64,000 nucleotides of DNA from Halobacteriales archaeon YIM A00013 (GTDB lineage: Archaea; Halobacteriota; Halobacteria; Halobacteriales; Haloarculaceae). Every line of letters begins with the position of its first letter. Position 1 is the first letter of the stretch. The translations under genes and the position numbers were made by a program. This document shows positions 18,014 through 27,177 of this stretch, in pieces. The stretch is taken from contig JAKCFM010000001.1 of the NCBI GenBank assembly GCA_025041195.1, forward strand, positions 248,001 through 312,000. The letters run 5' to 3'. The notes below the pieces were generated by a model. That model searched no databases and had not been told where the DNA came from. It worked only from the letters and a program-made list of their open reading frames with translations.

Positions 18014-19306
18014 TCACGAGACCGACGCCAGCTCCGAGACTGTCTCTGGCGTCGGACCGTTGATGATTCTGACGGTGGTTCCCTCCCGTTCGAGTACAAA
18101 TGCGTCGGCGTACGGCCCTTCAGCGACGGTAACAACGCCATCGTCAGCACGCTGGCCTCCATGGCGCTGTAGCAGGGCTCGGTACGCCGTTGCGAATTCT
18201 TCGGCATCGGCAGGCGACTCCCAGACCGTCTTCCAGACGTAGCCGTTCGCACCGGTGGGCTGTTCGAACGGCACCAGCCGATCACCCGCCCAGCCATCGG
18301 AGAACTGGCTACTGTAGTTTCGCGCTCCACTGTCGGTTGATTCGAGCATCCCGTTCGACCGACCCATCGTGTAGATCGCGGCTTCGCCGACGGTTTCACC
18401 CTGTGGGTTGGTGTCGAATCGACGCCACTCCCCATCAGGCGTGCCCGTCAGGCTGACCGACGCCGGCTGGTCTTCGGGGTAGTCGTCCGGATGAATGATC
18501 TGTTCTGTGCTGTTGGGGGCGCGATCGTACGCGCCGTTCACGGCCGTCCAGTCATCGCCTGATCGCAGCGCGTCGACGAACTGTGGGCCCTGCACGTACG
18601 GCATGATGACGGTATCGTAGATGCCGTCGTTCGGCTCGGTGGCGCCGACTGATCGCTCCGGCCGGCTGAGACAGTCCCACTCGTTTCCACACCGTTTTTG
18701 ATATTCACGTTCGACGACGTTCGCATCGCCCTCGATCAATCCGTTGGTGGCGAGCTGGCTGTCGAGTGTCGGTGTGGAATAAGAAAGCGAGAGCTGCTGA
18801 TCCTGGAGTGCGTGTGTCAGTTCGTGAGCCAGCGTGTACGGATCGATGCGTGGCGTCTCGCTGTCGGAGACGATAACGATCTTTCCGTCGCTGTAGTAGC
18901 CAAGAACCCCGCTGGCGTAGACGGCATCGATCTCCTCGCTTGCGTTGGTCCGCTCGTCCACAACCCAGAGCGCTTCCCACACCTGATTCGTCCAGCCAGC
19001 GGGCTGTCCACCAGCAAGCGGTGCCACGACGGATTCGTTGTGGTACGTTTCCCGTGAAATCACCCGTACTGGGACGTCTTCTGTGAATTCGAGGCCACGA
19101 ATCGTCTCAACGCGTGCCATCGTTCGGTGGACAACCTGTTTACGTTCCGACTCGTTCAGCCCATCCCCGTCGGTGATCGAGAGGGTGTCGGTCGCGCTTG
19201 TGCCGCCCTCTCGACCGATATCCTCCATCTGTGGCACGAGCGACGAACAGCCCGCACAGAGGAGAATACCGACGAGTACGACCGCTCGAACTGCGTCGTT
19301 AGCCAT
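18014..19306 (-). CDS. Hvo_1808-family surface lipoprotein (zincin-like), copy A
   Basis: A 430-residue exported lipoprotein. The signal LVGILLCAGCSS has the lipobox cysteine at residue 20. The body carries HELTHALQDQ (H161, E162, H165) and, 27 residues later, IEGDANVVER with E192, the layout of a gluzincin-type metal site (HExxH plus Glu). A C-terminal pair of segments (WAGDRLVPFEQPTGANGYVW, then a VRIINGP end) is shared with the neighbouring copy. The family is known as a haloarchaeal surface protein group; protease activity is not shown. Its start overlaps the end of copy B by eight bases. Confidence 0.85.
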   Translation of the reverse strand: MANDAVRAVVLVGILLCAGCSSLVPQMEDIGREGGTSATDTLSITDGDGLNESERKQVVHRTMARVETIRGLEFTEDVPVRVISRETYHNESVVAPLAGGQPAGWTNQVWEALWVVDERTNASEEIDAVYASGVLGYYSDGKIVIVSDSETPRIDPYTLAHELTHALQDQQLSLSYSTPTLDSQLATNGLIEGDANVVEREYQKRCGNEWDCLSRPERSVGATEPNDGIYDTVIMPYVQGPQFVDALRSGDDWTAVNGAYDRAPNSTEQIIHPDDYPEDQPASVSLTGTPDGEWRRFDTNPQGETVGEAAIYTMGRSNGMLESTDSGARNYSSQFSDGWAGDRLVPFEQPTGANGYVWKTVWESPADAEEFATAYRALLQRHGGQRADDGVVTVAEGPYADAFVLEREGTTVRIINGPTPETVSELASVS

Positions 19307-20738
19307 CTACTTCGGGACGGATTTCGGTGAGATCCGCCTGTGATGGCCCGTTTACGATGACGACGGTCGATCCGTCCGTTCGAATCGAAACGGCATCAGC
19401 AAACGGTCCATCGTCGATCACCCAGGTGTTTGGTGCAACCGAACTGCCGCCCCAGTGTGAGAGCAGCCGTTCGTAGCTCTCGACGAACTGGGTGGCGTTT
19501 TTCTGATCGTCCCAGACGAGCTTCCAGACGTAGCCCGTCTGGCCGTTCTTCTCATACACGTGGAGCCGGTCGCCATCCCAACCGTTTGTCATCGGGAGAT
19601 TGTAGTTGAGTCGCGTCTGGCCGTTTGCTCGGGTGATGATATCGTTACGCGTGGCCACAGCCGAGTTGTTGTACGAATCGAAGCCGGTCTGCGCGAACAT
19701 CGCGGTGAGGGCGGACTGACCCATGACCGCATAATCGGGCCGATCTCCGCCACGAGCATCGGGATCGAGCGTGACGCGCTGCCAGCCCGCAGTCGGTCGA
19801 TCCTCGATTGTAACCGCTGTTGGCGGATCAGTTTCGAGCGCACTGGGATTGATAACCTGCTCGGCACTCTGTGGTGGATTCTCATAGAGGCGATCGACGC
19901 CGTCCCAGCCCTCGCGCTCGTAGACGTCAGCGACGAGCGCTTGGCCCTCCCCATACGGGAAGTAGTTCAGCAGATGGACACCCCAGTTGGTGGGTCCGTC
20001 ACCGGCGTCCCCTCCGCTAGCTGATGGGAGACAGTCCCACTCCGTGCCACACCGATCCATATACTGGCGTTGGACGACGTTTGCCTCTCCCTCGATCAGT
20101 CCGTTGACCGCGTTATACTCGTCGCGAGTTCGCTTTTGATATGATGAAAGATTGAACCGCTTATCCTGAAGTGCGTGTGTCAGTTCGTGTGCCAACGTTG
20201 CCTCACCGTCCAGCGTTGGTGTCGAGCTGTCTGAGACGATAACGATTGATTGGTTCTCGTAGCTGTAGTAGCCAAGCACACTTGAGCCGCGGCTTTCCCG
20301 CTGGACTTCGAGCGAATCGTCGTCCTCGCCGATCAGAAACAGCGCTTCGAACTTCGCATTATCAAACCGTCTGAACGACTCCGTCGTGGTCGCGTTCTGA
20401 TGGGTGTCCTGGAACGACTCCCGTGATTGGATTCGTACCGGAACGTCGTCCGTGAGGTCCACACCGCGAACCGTTTCGACCCTGGCGATCGCCCGGGAAA
20501 CGGCCGCGTTCAGCTCCGATTCATTGTATCCGTCCTCTGGATTGATTGCAAGCGACGTGTCTGCCGTATAGCCATTGTGTCGACCGATAGGGCCGCTGGT
20601 AGTGGCGGAGGCGTCCGTCGACACGTTCGAACCCGGCCCACCGTTCGAATCGGTCGACGAGTTGGGCCCCCCGAATGGCATCGCAGTACACCCCGCCAGA
20701 ACGACCATACACAGCACCAGAACCGGACGGACTCGCAT
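19299..20738 (-). CDS. Hvo_1808-family surface lipoprotein (zincin-like), copy B
   Basis: A 479-residue paralogue of the downstream gene. The signal MRVRPVLVLCMVVLAGC places the lipobox cysteine at residue 17 and fixes the start at 20738; the frame stays open to 20855 with no signal-like sequence. It carries HELTHALQDKRF and, about 35 residues on, GLIEGEANVVQRQYMDRCG, the same presumed zinc site. The C-terminal part ends with a VVIVNGPSQADL-like block as in copy A. The two genes overlap by eight bases and were evidently produced by tandem duplication. Confidence 0.85.
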   Translation of the reverse strand: MRVRPVLVLCMVVLAGCTAMPFGGPNSSTDSNGGPGSNVSTDASATTSGPIGRHNGYTADTSLAINPEDGYNESELNAAVSRAIARVETVRGVDLTDDVPVRIQSRESFQDTHQNATTTESFRRFDNAKFEALFLIGEDDDSLEVQRESRGSSVLGYYSYENQSIVIVSDSSTPTLDGEATLAHELTHALQDKRFNLSSYQKRTRDEYNAVNGLIEGEANVVQRQYMDRCGTEWDCLPSASGGDAGDGPTNWGVHLLNYFPYGEGQALVADVYEREGWDGVDRLYENPPQSAEQVINPSALETDPPTAVTIEDRPTAGWQRVTLDPDARGGDRPDYAVMGQSALTAMFAQTGFDSYNNSAVATRNDIITRANGQTRLNYNLPMTNGWDGDRLHVYEKNGQTGYVWKLVWDDQKNATQFVESYERLLSHWGGSSVAPNTWVIDDGPFADAVSIRTDGSTVVIVNGPSQADLTEIRPEVDG

Positions 20739-20811
20739 ACGTATCCGTACGCGGCAACTGGGAAAAAACCACGGAAGAAGCGTTTTGAACGCTGCTACCA
20801 AACCATCTGGT

Positions 20812-21384
20812 ATGGAGTTCGATCCGTCGACCACTGCGTGCGTCGTTGTGGACATGCAAAACGGGTTCTGTCACCCCGATGGGAGCCTGTACGCACCGGC
20901 AAGCGAGGCGGCAATTGATCCAGTTCGAGATGTCATAGCCCGCGCCAGAGCCGCTGGCGTGCAGGTGGTGTTCACCCGCGATGTCCATCCACCCGAGCAG
21001 TTCGACGACACCCACTATTACGACGAGTTCGACCGGTGGGGCGAACACGTCCTCGAAGACAGCTGGGAGGCCGATTTCGTGGCTGAGTTGGCCGTCGAGG
21101 CCGACGATCACGTCGTCACGAAACACACGTACGACGCGTTCTACCAAACGGACCTCGAAGGCTTTCTCGAATCACACGGAATCGATGAGCTGCTCTTCTG
21201 TGGGACGCTCGCGAACGTCTGCGTGTTGCACACGGCTTCCAGCGCAGGGCTTCGGGATTATCGGCCGGTCGTGATCGAAAACGCCGTCGGCTGGATCGAA
21301 GACCACCACCGCGAGTACGCCCTTGAGCATATCGACTGGCTGTTCGGCGAACGAACGCAACTTGAGGATATCGAGTTCGTTTGA
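20812..21384 (+). CDS. pncA: Nicotinamidase-type isochorismatase-fold hydrolase
   Basis: A 190-residue cysteine hydrolase of the isochorismatase superfamily. The catalytic triad is visible: D14 in VVVDMQNGF, K104 in VVTKHTYDAF and C137 in CGTLANVCVLHTA. The metal ligands expected of nicotinamidases are present as D57-x-H59, H68 and H79. This supports hydrolysis of nicotinamide to nicotinate, feeding the pncB product 3 kb away. The start at 20812 (MEFDPSTT) gives a normal N-terminus; the longer frame from 20575 overlaps the divergent lipoprotein gene. Other isochorismatase-family activities remain possible. Confidence 0.85.
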   Translation: MEFDPSTTACVVVDMQNGFCHPDGSLYAPASEAAIDPVRDVIARARAAGVQVVFTRDVHPPEQFDDTHYYDEFDRWGEHVLEDSWEADFVAELAVEADDHVVTKHTYDAFYQTDLEGFLESHGIDELLFCGTLANVCVLHTASSAGLRDYRPVVIENAVGWIEDHHREYALEHIDWLFGERTQLEDIEFV

Positions 21385-21426
21385 GAACGGATCGACGCAT
21401 CGCTTCCGGTCGCCGTTTTGTTCTGC

Positions 21427-21873
21427 CTAGTCCTGAAAGAGCCGATAGGCACCCTGTCCGACGGCAACTGGCTGGACGCCATCATCGGGCGTATCACTCT
21501 CGACAATGACGCGGCTCACGCCCACGGACCCGCCAACGCGAACGACCTCTGCGGTTGCGGTGAGCTCACCCGCTGCCCGACGGAGATAGTTAACGTTGAG
21601 ATTGATCGTTGCAACGCCATCACTCACGGGATTCGAGAGATGCGGTCGGAGCGCGATTCCGCCGGCAGTGTCGATGAGCGTAGCGGCAATCCCGCCGTGC
21701 ATCGTTGGGGGCTGTGTCGGATTGGTTAGCTTCTCATCGTAGGGAATCGTCATCGTCATTCCATCGAGCGTAAACGACTCGACGGTGACTCCAAGCCAGG
21801 AGAGATAGCCGTGGTGTTGTTCGATGAATGATTCGACCATCTCCGTGACGTCATCCGGAAATTCCTCTGCCAT
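21427..21873 (-). CDS. PaaI-type hotdog thioesterase
   Basis: A 148-residue hotdog-fold acyl-CoA thioesterase of the PaaI/YigI group. PTMHGGIAATLIDTAGGIAL (about 74-93) is the family motif with the HGG turn and the acidic residue of the long helix. VATINLNVNYLRRAAGELTA follows as the central strand pair. The enzyme probably hydrolyses acyl- or aryl-CoA esters in the cytoplasm. Convergent with pncA, 42 bases apart. Confidence 0.9.
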   Translation of the reverse strand: MAEEFPDDVTEMVESFIEQHHGYLSWLGVTVESFTLDGMTMTIPYDEKLTNPTQPPTMHGGIAATLIDTAGGIALRPHLSNPVSDGVATINLNVNYLRRAAGELTATAEVVRVGGSVGVSRVIVESDTPDDGVQPVAVGQGAYRLFQD

Positions 21874-21917
21874 GGGTAATTCTCACAGACGAGCGGGTTT
21901 GTACTCACCGATCACCG

Positions 21918-22769
21918 TCACGGCGGCTGAATACGCACGCTCACCGTCTCTCCGACGGTAAACGTCTGTTCGGGACAGACGAGCTTCACCTGTGGGTTCG
22001 ACCGCGTAAGAAAACACGAGAGGCCAGTGATCGGCTGTCCGTTTGCCACCACGGTGAGTGGATCCCACTGAAGCGTTCGATCGTCGCAGGTTCCGATTTG
22101 TCGTCCGAGAAACGAGACGGAGGCGTCTCGGGTCGGCGGTTCGCCAGCGAGACGACACCAGCCACCGTTCGGATAGTGAGCAAGCCCGCCATCGATCACC
22201 ATTCGCTGTCCAGTGGTCGATCGCATCGTGAGCCCAACGAATGAATCGGTAGCCGGAGTCTCGCCCGCAATAGCCAGTCGTGCGGCCGTCTCTGTGGTTT
22301 CGATAACCGTTCCGGTTCCATCCCAGTCGAGTGCCCGCACAGCAACATCGAGATCGATCGGCTCTGACCCGCCGGCTCGATACGGATTGGCGTTGTGCGA
22401 CCGGAACCCCAGATGGATATGCTGGGCCACCCAGGGATCGAAGAATCCAGAGCGCACGTACTGGCCGAGCGGATCGCCAACGGCGACGGTTATTCCTGGT
22501 TCGACGGACGGCTCAACGTGGAGTATTCTGGCGAGCCACGCGCCAGTGTCGATCACCACCAGAAATTCCGGTGTCGGTTCGGTGCTCGAAGCCGGCCCAG
22601 CAACCGCACGAACGTCGGTGACCGTGCCAGCCACTGGACTGTGGGCTATCCCCTCACCAGCCGGTGGGTACAGATCGATCGCACAGCCCCGATCGTGGGC
22701 GGGATATGGCGAGTTGTATCTGGAAAACCGCTCGAACGGCTCCAGGGCCCTCGCTCCGAGCGTTACCAT
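21918..22769 (-). CDS. M23/LytM-like fold protein
   Basis: A 283-residue protein without a signal peptide. Residues 23-55 (PAHDRGCAIDLYPPAGEG then SPVAGTVTDV) and HIHLGF at 117-122 look like the two halves of an M23 peptidase site (first His/Asp pair, then HxH). The spacing between the first His and Asp (H25, D32) is three residues longer than in LytM, so the site may be altered. H84 may add a ligand. The C-terminal half (about 150-283) is beta-rich and unassigned. Haloarchaea lack peptidoglycan, so a role in wall digestion is unlikely. Confidence 0.65.
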   Translation of the reverse strand: MVTLGARALEPFERFSRYNSPYPAHDRGCAIDLYPPAGEGIAHSPVAGTVTDVRAVAGPASSTEPTPEFLVVIDTGAWLARILHVEPSVEPGITVAVGDPLGQYVRSGFFDPWVAQHIHLGFRSHNANPYRAGGSEPIDLDVAVRALDWDGTGTVIETTETAARLAIAGETPATDSFVGLTMRSTTGQRMVIDGGLAHYPNGGWCRLAGEPPTRDASVSFLGRQIGTCDDRTLQWDPLTVVANGQPITGLSCFLTRSNPQVKLVCPEQTFTVGETVSVRIQPP

Positions 22770-22819
22770 ACGGAGCGTTCGAGCGCGAGCTTTTACCGTC
22801 GTCGGTCGGTAGCTGACCT

Positions 22820-23494
22820 ATGCTCGTGCTCAGGGTGCGAGGTGAATCGATTGGGGCGGACCGAGCAATCACGCAGCGGCTCCGTGAGCACACCGCTACG
22901 ACCGACGAGCCAGGTCTTCGCGTCTGGCAACCACCACGGCAGCTCACGTTTGGCCGACGAGATCGACGCCGCTCCGGCTACGACGATGCCCGGGCGATCG
23001 CCACGCAGATGGATTTTCCACCGGCTGAACGCCCGGTTGGTGGTCGTGCCGTCGCCTACACCGGGACCACGATTGCCTTCGCTCGAACCGAACCCGTCGT
23101 GGAGGATCGTACTGGCATTCAGGATCGGTATCAAGCGATCACCACCGATCTCCAGGTGGGACTCGGTGAGCTCGGCGTGCATGCTTTGCCGGGCGAACCA
23201 CCGGAGTCGTTCTGTCCAGGAAGCCACTCGCTCCAGGCCGAGGGGAAGATCGTGGGGATCGCCCAACGGATCAGCAACGGTGTCGCACTGACCGCTGGCT
23301 GTCTGCTCGTCGCCGACCACGATGCGATCGCATCCGTGCTTACCGACGTCTATGCGGCGCTTTCGGTGCCGTTCGACCCAGAGAGTGTTGGCAGCGTCTC
23401 GAAGGCGGGCGGGCCAACCAATCCAGCGGACGTTCGATCGACGATCGAACGCGCACTCATGACGACGCCAGCACCGTCGATCGAGTCCGTCTGA
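22820..23494 (+). CDS. Lipoate-protein ligase A family protein
   Basis: A 224-residue member of the biotin/lipoate A/B ligase family. RPVGGRAVAYTGTTIAF (71-87) is the conserved RRxxGGxxVxH-like motif and EGKIVGIAQR (141-150) contains the lysine expected to contact the lipoyl adenylate (K143). The gene is shorter than full bacterial LplA, having no C-terminal accessory domain, as in archaeal two-part ligases and octanoyl transferases. The exact reaction (ligase, amidotransferase or regulator) is open. It is divergent from the M23-like gene and 44 bases from pyrC. Confidence 0.85.
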   Translation: MLVLRVRGESIGADRAITQRLREHTATTDEPGLRVWQPPRQLTFGRRDRRRSGYDDARAIATQMDFPPAERPVGGRAVAYTGTTIAFARTEPVVEDRTGIQDRYQAITTDLQVGLGELGVHALPGEPPESFCPGSHSLQAEGKIVGIAQRISNGVALTAGCLLVADHDAIASVLTDVYAALSVPFDPESVGSVSKAGGPTNPADVRSTIERALMTTPAPSIESV

Positions 23495-23538
23495 ACTGGA
23501 TCGTCGCAGTCAAGGTTCTCATCGGAGTACTGTCGACC

Positions 23539-24807
23539 ATGCTCATCACCAACGCGACGCTCGCGGATGGCCGGCGCCGTGACGTTCGTGTGGACGAGGC
23601 GGGCCGAATCAGTGCCGTCGAACCACGCATCGACCCAGCCGGCGGCGAACCCGTTCGCAATGTCGCTGGAAAGCTGCTGCTGCCGGGAATGATCGACGCA
23701 CACGTCCATTTTCGCCAACCGGGTGCTGCGCACAAAGAGAGCTGGAAAACCGGCTCACGAAGTGCCCTGGCCGGTGGTGTCACGACGGTTGTTGATCAGC
23801 CCAACACCGATCCGCCGACGATCTCCGGACCGGCGTTCGAGCAGAAGGTTGCCTGCACGACGGACTCCCACGTCGATTTCGGACTCAACGGTGGCGTAAC
23901 TGACGACTGGGACCCAGAGTCGCTGTTTGAAAAACCGCTGTTCGCGCTTGGTGAGGTATTTCTCGCCGATTCAACTGGCAACATGGGTATCGATACCGAT
24001 CTGTTCGAGGTCGCACTCAAGCGTGCGAGTGCGAACGACGTTCCCGTGACCGTCCATGCCGAGGATGGATCACTGTTCGACGACTCAGTGACCGATCGAA
24101 CGGATGCCGACGCCTGGAGTGCGTATCGGACGCCGGCAGCTGAGGTAGCGGCGATCGAACGCGCCTGTTCACTCGCAACTGACCACGACAAATCGATCCA
24201 CATCGCGCACACCAGCACGCCTGACGGCATCGATATCGCCACCACGGCCGGAATGACGTGTGAAGTAACACCTCACCACATGCTCCTCAGCCGGGACGAT
24301 TATCCACGACTGGGTACCCACGGACGAATGAACCCGCCGCTCCGGTCGAAAGAACACCAACAGGCCGTCTTCGATCGAGTGTGCGACGGGACGGTCGACA
24401 TCGTAGCCACCGATCACGCTCCCCACACCCGGGCGGAAAAGGATGGCTCCATCTGGGAGGCACCCAGTGGCGTTCCAGGCGTTGAAACCGCCCTCCCACT
24501 GTTGCTTGCGGTTGCAAAGGACGGCCCGCTTTCGATACCGGCCGTCCGTGATCTCACGGCTCGCACGCCCGCAGAACTGTTTTCTCTCGAAAAAGGCCGC
24601 ATCGAACCCGGTTACGAGGCCGATCTCGCCTGCTTCGATCTCGATGCCGTCGAACCGATCCGAGCGGAGTCGCTCCACACGAACTGCGAATGGACGCCGT
24701 TCGAAGGAATGGATGCGATCTTCCCCGAGTGGACCATGCTCGGTGGCACAATCGCCTTCCAGGACGACGAATTCGAAACACCTGGTGGCACAAATGTTCG
24801 CCTATAA
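23539..24807 (+). CDS. pyrC: Dihydroorotase
   Basis: Closes N-carbamoyl-aspartate to dihydroorotate in pyrimidine synthesis. The 422-residue protein has the metal ligands DAHVHFRQPG (about 51-60), the histidines in VTVHAEDG (about 170) and HIAHTST (about 215-221), and the aspartate in ATDHAPH (about 293-299). The N-terminal LITNATLADGRRRDVRVDE and C-terminal EPGYEADLACFDLD strands form the amidohydrolase composite barrel. Length and motifs match class I enzymes. Confidence 0.94.
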   Translation: MLITNATLADGRRRDVRVDEAGRISAVEPRIDPAGGEPVRNVAGKLLLPGMIDAHVHFRQPGAAHKESWKTGSRSALAGGVTTVVDQPNTDPPTISGPAFEQKVACTTDSHVDFGLNGGVTDDWDPESLFEKPLFALGEVFLADSTGNMGIDTDLFEVALKRASANDVPVTVHAEDGSLFDDSVTDRTDADAWSAYRTPAAEVAAIERACSLATDHDKSIHIAHTSTPDGIDIATTAGMTCEVTPHHMLLSRDDYPRLGTHGRMNPPLRSKEHQQAVFDRVCDGTVDIVATDHAPHTRAEKDGSIWEAPSGVPGVETALPLLLAVAKDGPLSIPAVRDLTARTPAELFSLEKGRIEPGYEADLACFDLDAVEPIRAESLHTNCEWTPFEGMDAIFPEWTMLGGTIAFQDDEFETPGGTNVRL

Positions 24808-24943
24808 CCACAATAACTGGTAAAACCTTCTTCCAATTCCTGCTATCTATTGAAGTATTCGAGATATCTCGTATTCAGATTCACAAAACACATTTTATCT
24901 TAACTAGCTTTATTACGACTGCCGCAATATTTTCTACCCGACT

Positions 24944-25816
24944 ATGGCGGAAAGTAACTTCACACGTCGGAGTGCACTGCGGACGATCGGGGCAGGAATT
25001 GCAGGAACTGTCGCTCTTTCCGGAACAGGGTCGGCTCACTGTCTCGACATCTCGGACGATCGCACGTCGTATCGACGGGCAGCAAGTACGCCGCTGTTCA
25101 CGCCACGCTGGGAGTTCGATACGTTCACAATTAACGACGCGATCGACGGATGGTCGTCGAGTCGGACGCAGTCATTGCCGGAGTGGTCACAGCAGTCCGG
25201 AATCGAGTTCGACCAGTCTGGCGATTCGGTCTCTGATCGGGCAACCCTGCAGCTAGATAAACGGTATTCGAACGTCTGGGGGTCGGTATCACAGCTTTCG
25301 GTCGTCGCTGCGCCGGTACACATCGATCTCGACGAGCTTTTGGAGGGCGAGGCCACCCTGTCAATCGATATCGACGCCAGCTATGCGGGTGCAGTCGAAC
25401 TGTCGGGCAGTTCGAGCGACACCACCCAGGTTGATATCCGCGGTGCGATCGGGTTTGGCCCGTATACGGACGTTCGCCAGCAGACGAAAGCGCCGGCGCT
25501 GTCAAGTTCGTTTATCGCCGCAACGGGCGTTGAGCGGCCGTTGTTCGATAAGCGCATCAGTGGGTCCAATCAGCGGCGGTTGATCGAGGAGTCGCCCTCG
25601 ATGTCGACGCTCACGACTGAGGTGACACAGTCGGACACGTACGTCGTCTACGGCCTGCTTGAGTCGGTCGCCGACATCGAGTATGAAAACGACGCTGCAA
25701 AAGTTGATTTCAGTCCGAATGGGCCCGACGTTCGCGGAGCAGGCTTTGTGGACCAGGAGATCCCATTCGGACTCTCGCTTGAGCAGATTCGCATTCAGGC
25801 AAACGAACTCCGCTGA
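24944..25816 (+). CDS. Tat-exported haloarchaeal protein
   Basis: A 290-residue secreted protein of unknown function. The N-terminus MAESNFTRRSALRTIGAGIAG has a twin-arginine motif, followed by a hydrophobic stretch and an AHC-like region near residue 29. The mature part has no motif I recognise; it is beta-rich with many Ser and Asp residues, and has several short repeats of the VDL/DID kind. There is no C-terminal anchor. Its 5' flank (24808-24943) is AT-rich and contains the palindrome CGAGATATCTCG near 24859-24870, possibly regulatory. Confidence 0.75.
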   Translation: MAESNFTRRSALRTIGAGIAGTVALSGTGSAHCLDISDDRTSYRRAASTPLFTPRWEFDTFTINDAIDGWSSSRTQSLPEWSQQSGIEFDQSGDSVSDRATLQLDKRYSNVWGSVSQLSVVAAPVHIDLDELLEGEATLSIDIDASYAGAVELSGSSSDTTQVDIRGAIGFGPYTDVRQQTKAPALSSSFIAATGVERPLFDKRISGSNQRRLIEESPSMSTLTTEVTQSDTYVVYGLLESVADIEYENDAAKVDFSPNGPDVRGAGFVDQEIPFGLSLEQIRIQANELR

Positions 25817-25874
25817 CATTCTGACTCGAACCCGATTGCACCCCGATTGCCCACCACAGTGGCTGGTTTTTCCG

Positions 25875-26228
25875 TCAAATCAACGATTCAATCGCCTGCC
25901 CGACGACAGTCACCGCGCCCATGATCCCGCCACCGAAGCCGGCAACCCTGGCCATGGCGCGCCGGGAGCTGGCTTCTGTCCAGTCACTCTCTCGGTCGAG
26001 ATGGCGGTGGACCGTTTCGATTGATCGGCCCAGTAACACCGAACCGGACCAGCCGAGCAGCCCAAAGCCAAAGACGAGCGCCCCGACGGCGAACAGCTTT
26101 GTCGTGACGGTCTGGAGCTCATAGTGGAGCAGTCCACCGAGCAACCCAACTACACCGATGGCGACTCCGGCGAGGAGGCTGCCTCCAACAATTCTGACCC
26201 GTGATTTGAGCCAGGTGGATTCAGCCAT
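25875..26228 (-). CDS. Small haloarchaeal membrane protein at the end of the ABC cluster
   Basis: A 117-residue protein with three hydrophobic segments: residues 10-33 (IVGGSLLAGVAIGVVGLLGG), about 42-65 (LFAVGALVFGFGLLGWSGSV) and about 95-112 (VAGFGGGIMGAVTVVGQAIE). No functional motif is recognisable. Its ATG shares one base with the stop of the dppC-like permease (TGATG), so translational coupling with the transporter is likely. It might be an accessory membrane subunit; nothing in the sequence proves it. Confidence 0.72.
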   Translation of the reverse strand: MAESTWLKSRVRIVGGSLLAGVAIGVVGLLGGLLHYELQTVTTKLFAVGALVFGFGLLGWSGSVLLGRSIETVHRHLDRESDWTEASSRRAMARVAGFGGGIMGAVTVVGQAIESLI

Positions 26229-27175
26229 CAGTCGATCGCATCGCGCATACGTGGGTCGAGTGCATCACGCATGCCGTCGCCGAGAAGGTTGAATCCGAGG
26301 ACGGTCAGTGCGAGTGCCAGGCCGGGGAAAAACGGCCACCACCAGGCTGAGTGCAGTCCGTTTTCCACGCCAGCCGAGAGCATCATTCCCCAGGACGGTG
26401 CCCCTTCTTTGGCACCGAATCCAAGGAACGAGAGTGCCGCCAGATCGATGATGGCAAGCCCGAAGTTCAGCGTGCTCTGGACGGTCACTGGTGCGAGACA
26501 GTTCGGAACGACATGGCGTGCGAGCACCCTGAAGTCTTTCGCGCCAATCGCGATCGTCGCGTCAATGTACTCATCTTCGAGCACGGCAAGCGCAGCCCCC
26601 CGAACAACGCGGGCGAATCGTGGCGTATACACCAGTATCAGTGCAACAACGGCGTTCTGTAGTCCAGTGCCGAGGATTGAGACCAGCGCAAGCGCGAGCA
26701 ACAACGACGGGAACGCGAGCAACACGTCCATTGTTCGCATCACGACGTTGTCGACGAGATCACTGTAATATGCGGCAATAACGCCGAAACTGACGCCGAG
26801 GACGGTCGAGACCGCAACCGTCACGGTGCCCCATTTCAGCGCGAGCCACGAGCCAAACAGCACCCGTGGGAAGATCGAACGCGCCTGGCCATCGAGACCA
26901 AACGGATATTTCATGCTCGGTTGCGCTTTTGCCATCTCAGCGTTCCCAGAGAGGTTCGAGCCCATGATTTCGCCGTAGTATCCTTCGATCGGCCCGACAC
27001 CCCCAATGAAGATACGGGCGTAGAGGGCAATGACAACCATCAACGTGATGATCAACAGTCCGATCATTGCCAGCCGGTTTGCCGCCAGATTCGAGAGGAA
27101 CCGCGAGTGTCGCAACCGATGGATAAAGCCGCGAATCCCCCGCCGCCGCCGTCGTTGTTGTGTTTGTGTGCTCAT
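26228..27175 (-). CDS. Dipeptide/oligopeptide-type ABC permease (DppC-like)
   Basis: A 315-residue inner permease subunit. The N-terminus is basic (RRRRRGIRGFIHRLRHSRFL), with an N-terminal OppC-type leader helix at about residues 33-55. The EAA-type cytoplasmic loop appears as ATIAIGAKDFRVLARHVVPN (about 205-224). Six membrane segments follow the DppC pattern. It pairs with the DppB-like gene two bases upstream and would import peptides or similar solutes with the fused ATPase encoded further upstream. Confidence 0.92.
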   Translation of the reverse strand: MSTQTQQRRRRRGIRGFIHRLRHSRFLSNLAANRLAMIGLLIITLMVVIALYARIFIGGVGPIEGYYGEIMGSNLSGNAEMAKAQPSMKYPFGLDGQARSIFPRVLFGSWLALKWGTVTVAVSTVLGVSFGVIAAYYSDLVDNVVMRTMDVLLAFPSLLLALALVSILGTGLQNAVVALILVYTPRFARVVRGAALAVLEDEYIDATIAIGAKDFRVLARHVVPNCLAPVTVQSTLNFGLAIIDLAALSFLGFGAKEGAPSWGMMLSAGVENGLHSAWWWPFFPGLALALTVLGFNLLGDGMRDALDPRMRDAID

Positions 27176-27177
27176 TG

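Noticed and set aside
17959-18435. An N-terminal extension of PncB
   Set aside because: The frame is open but overlaps the Hvo_1808 gene antisense and is not family-like; PncB begins at 17958.
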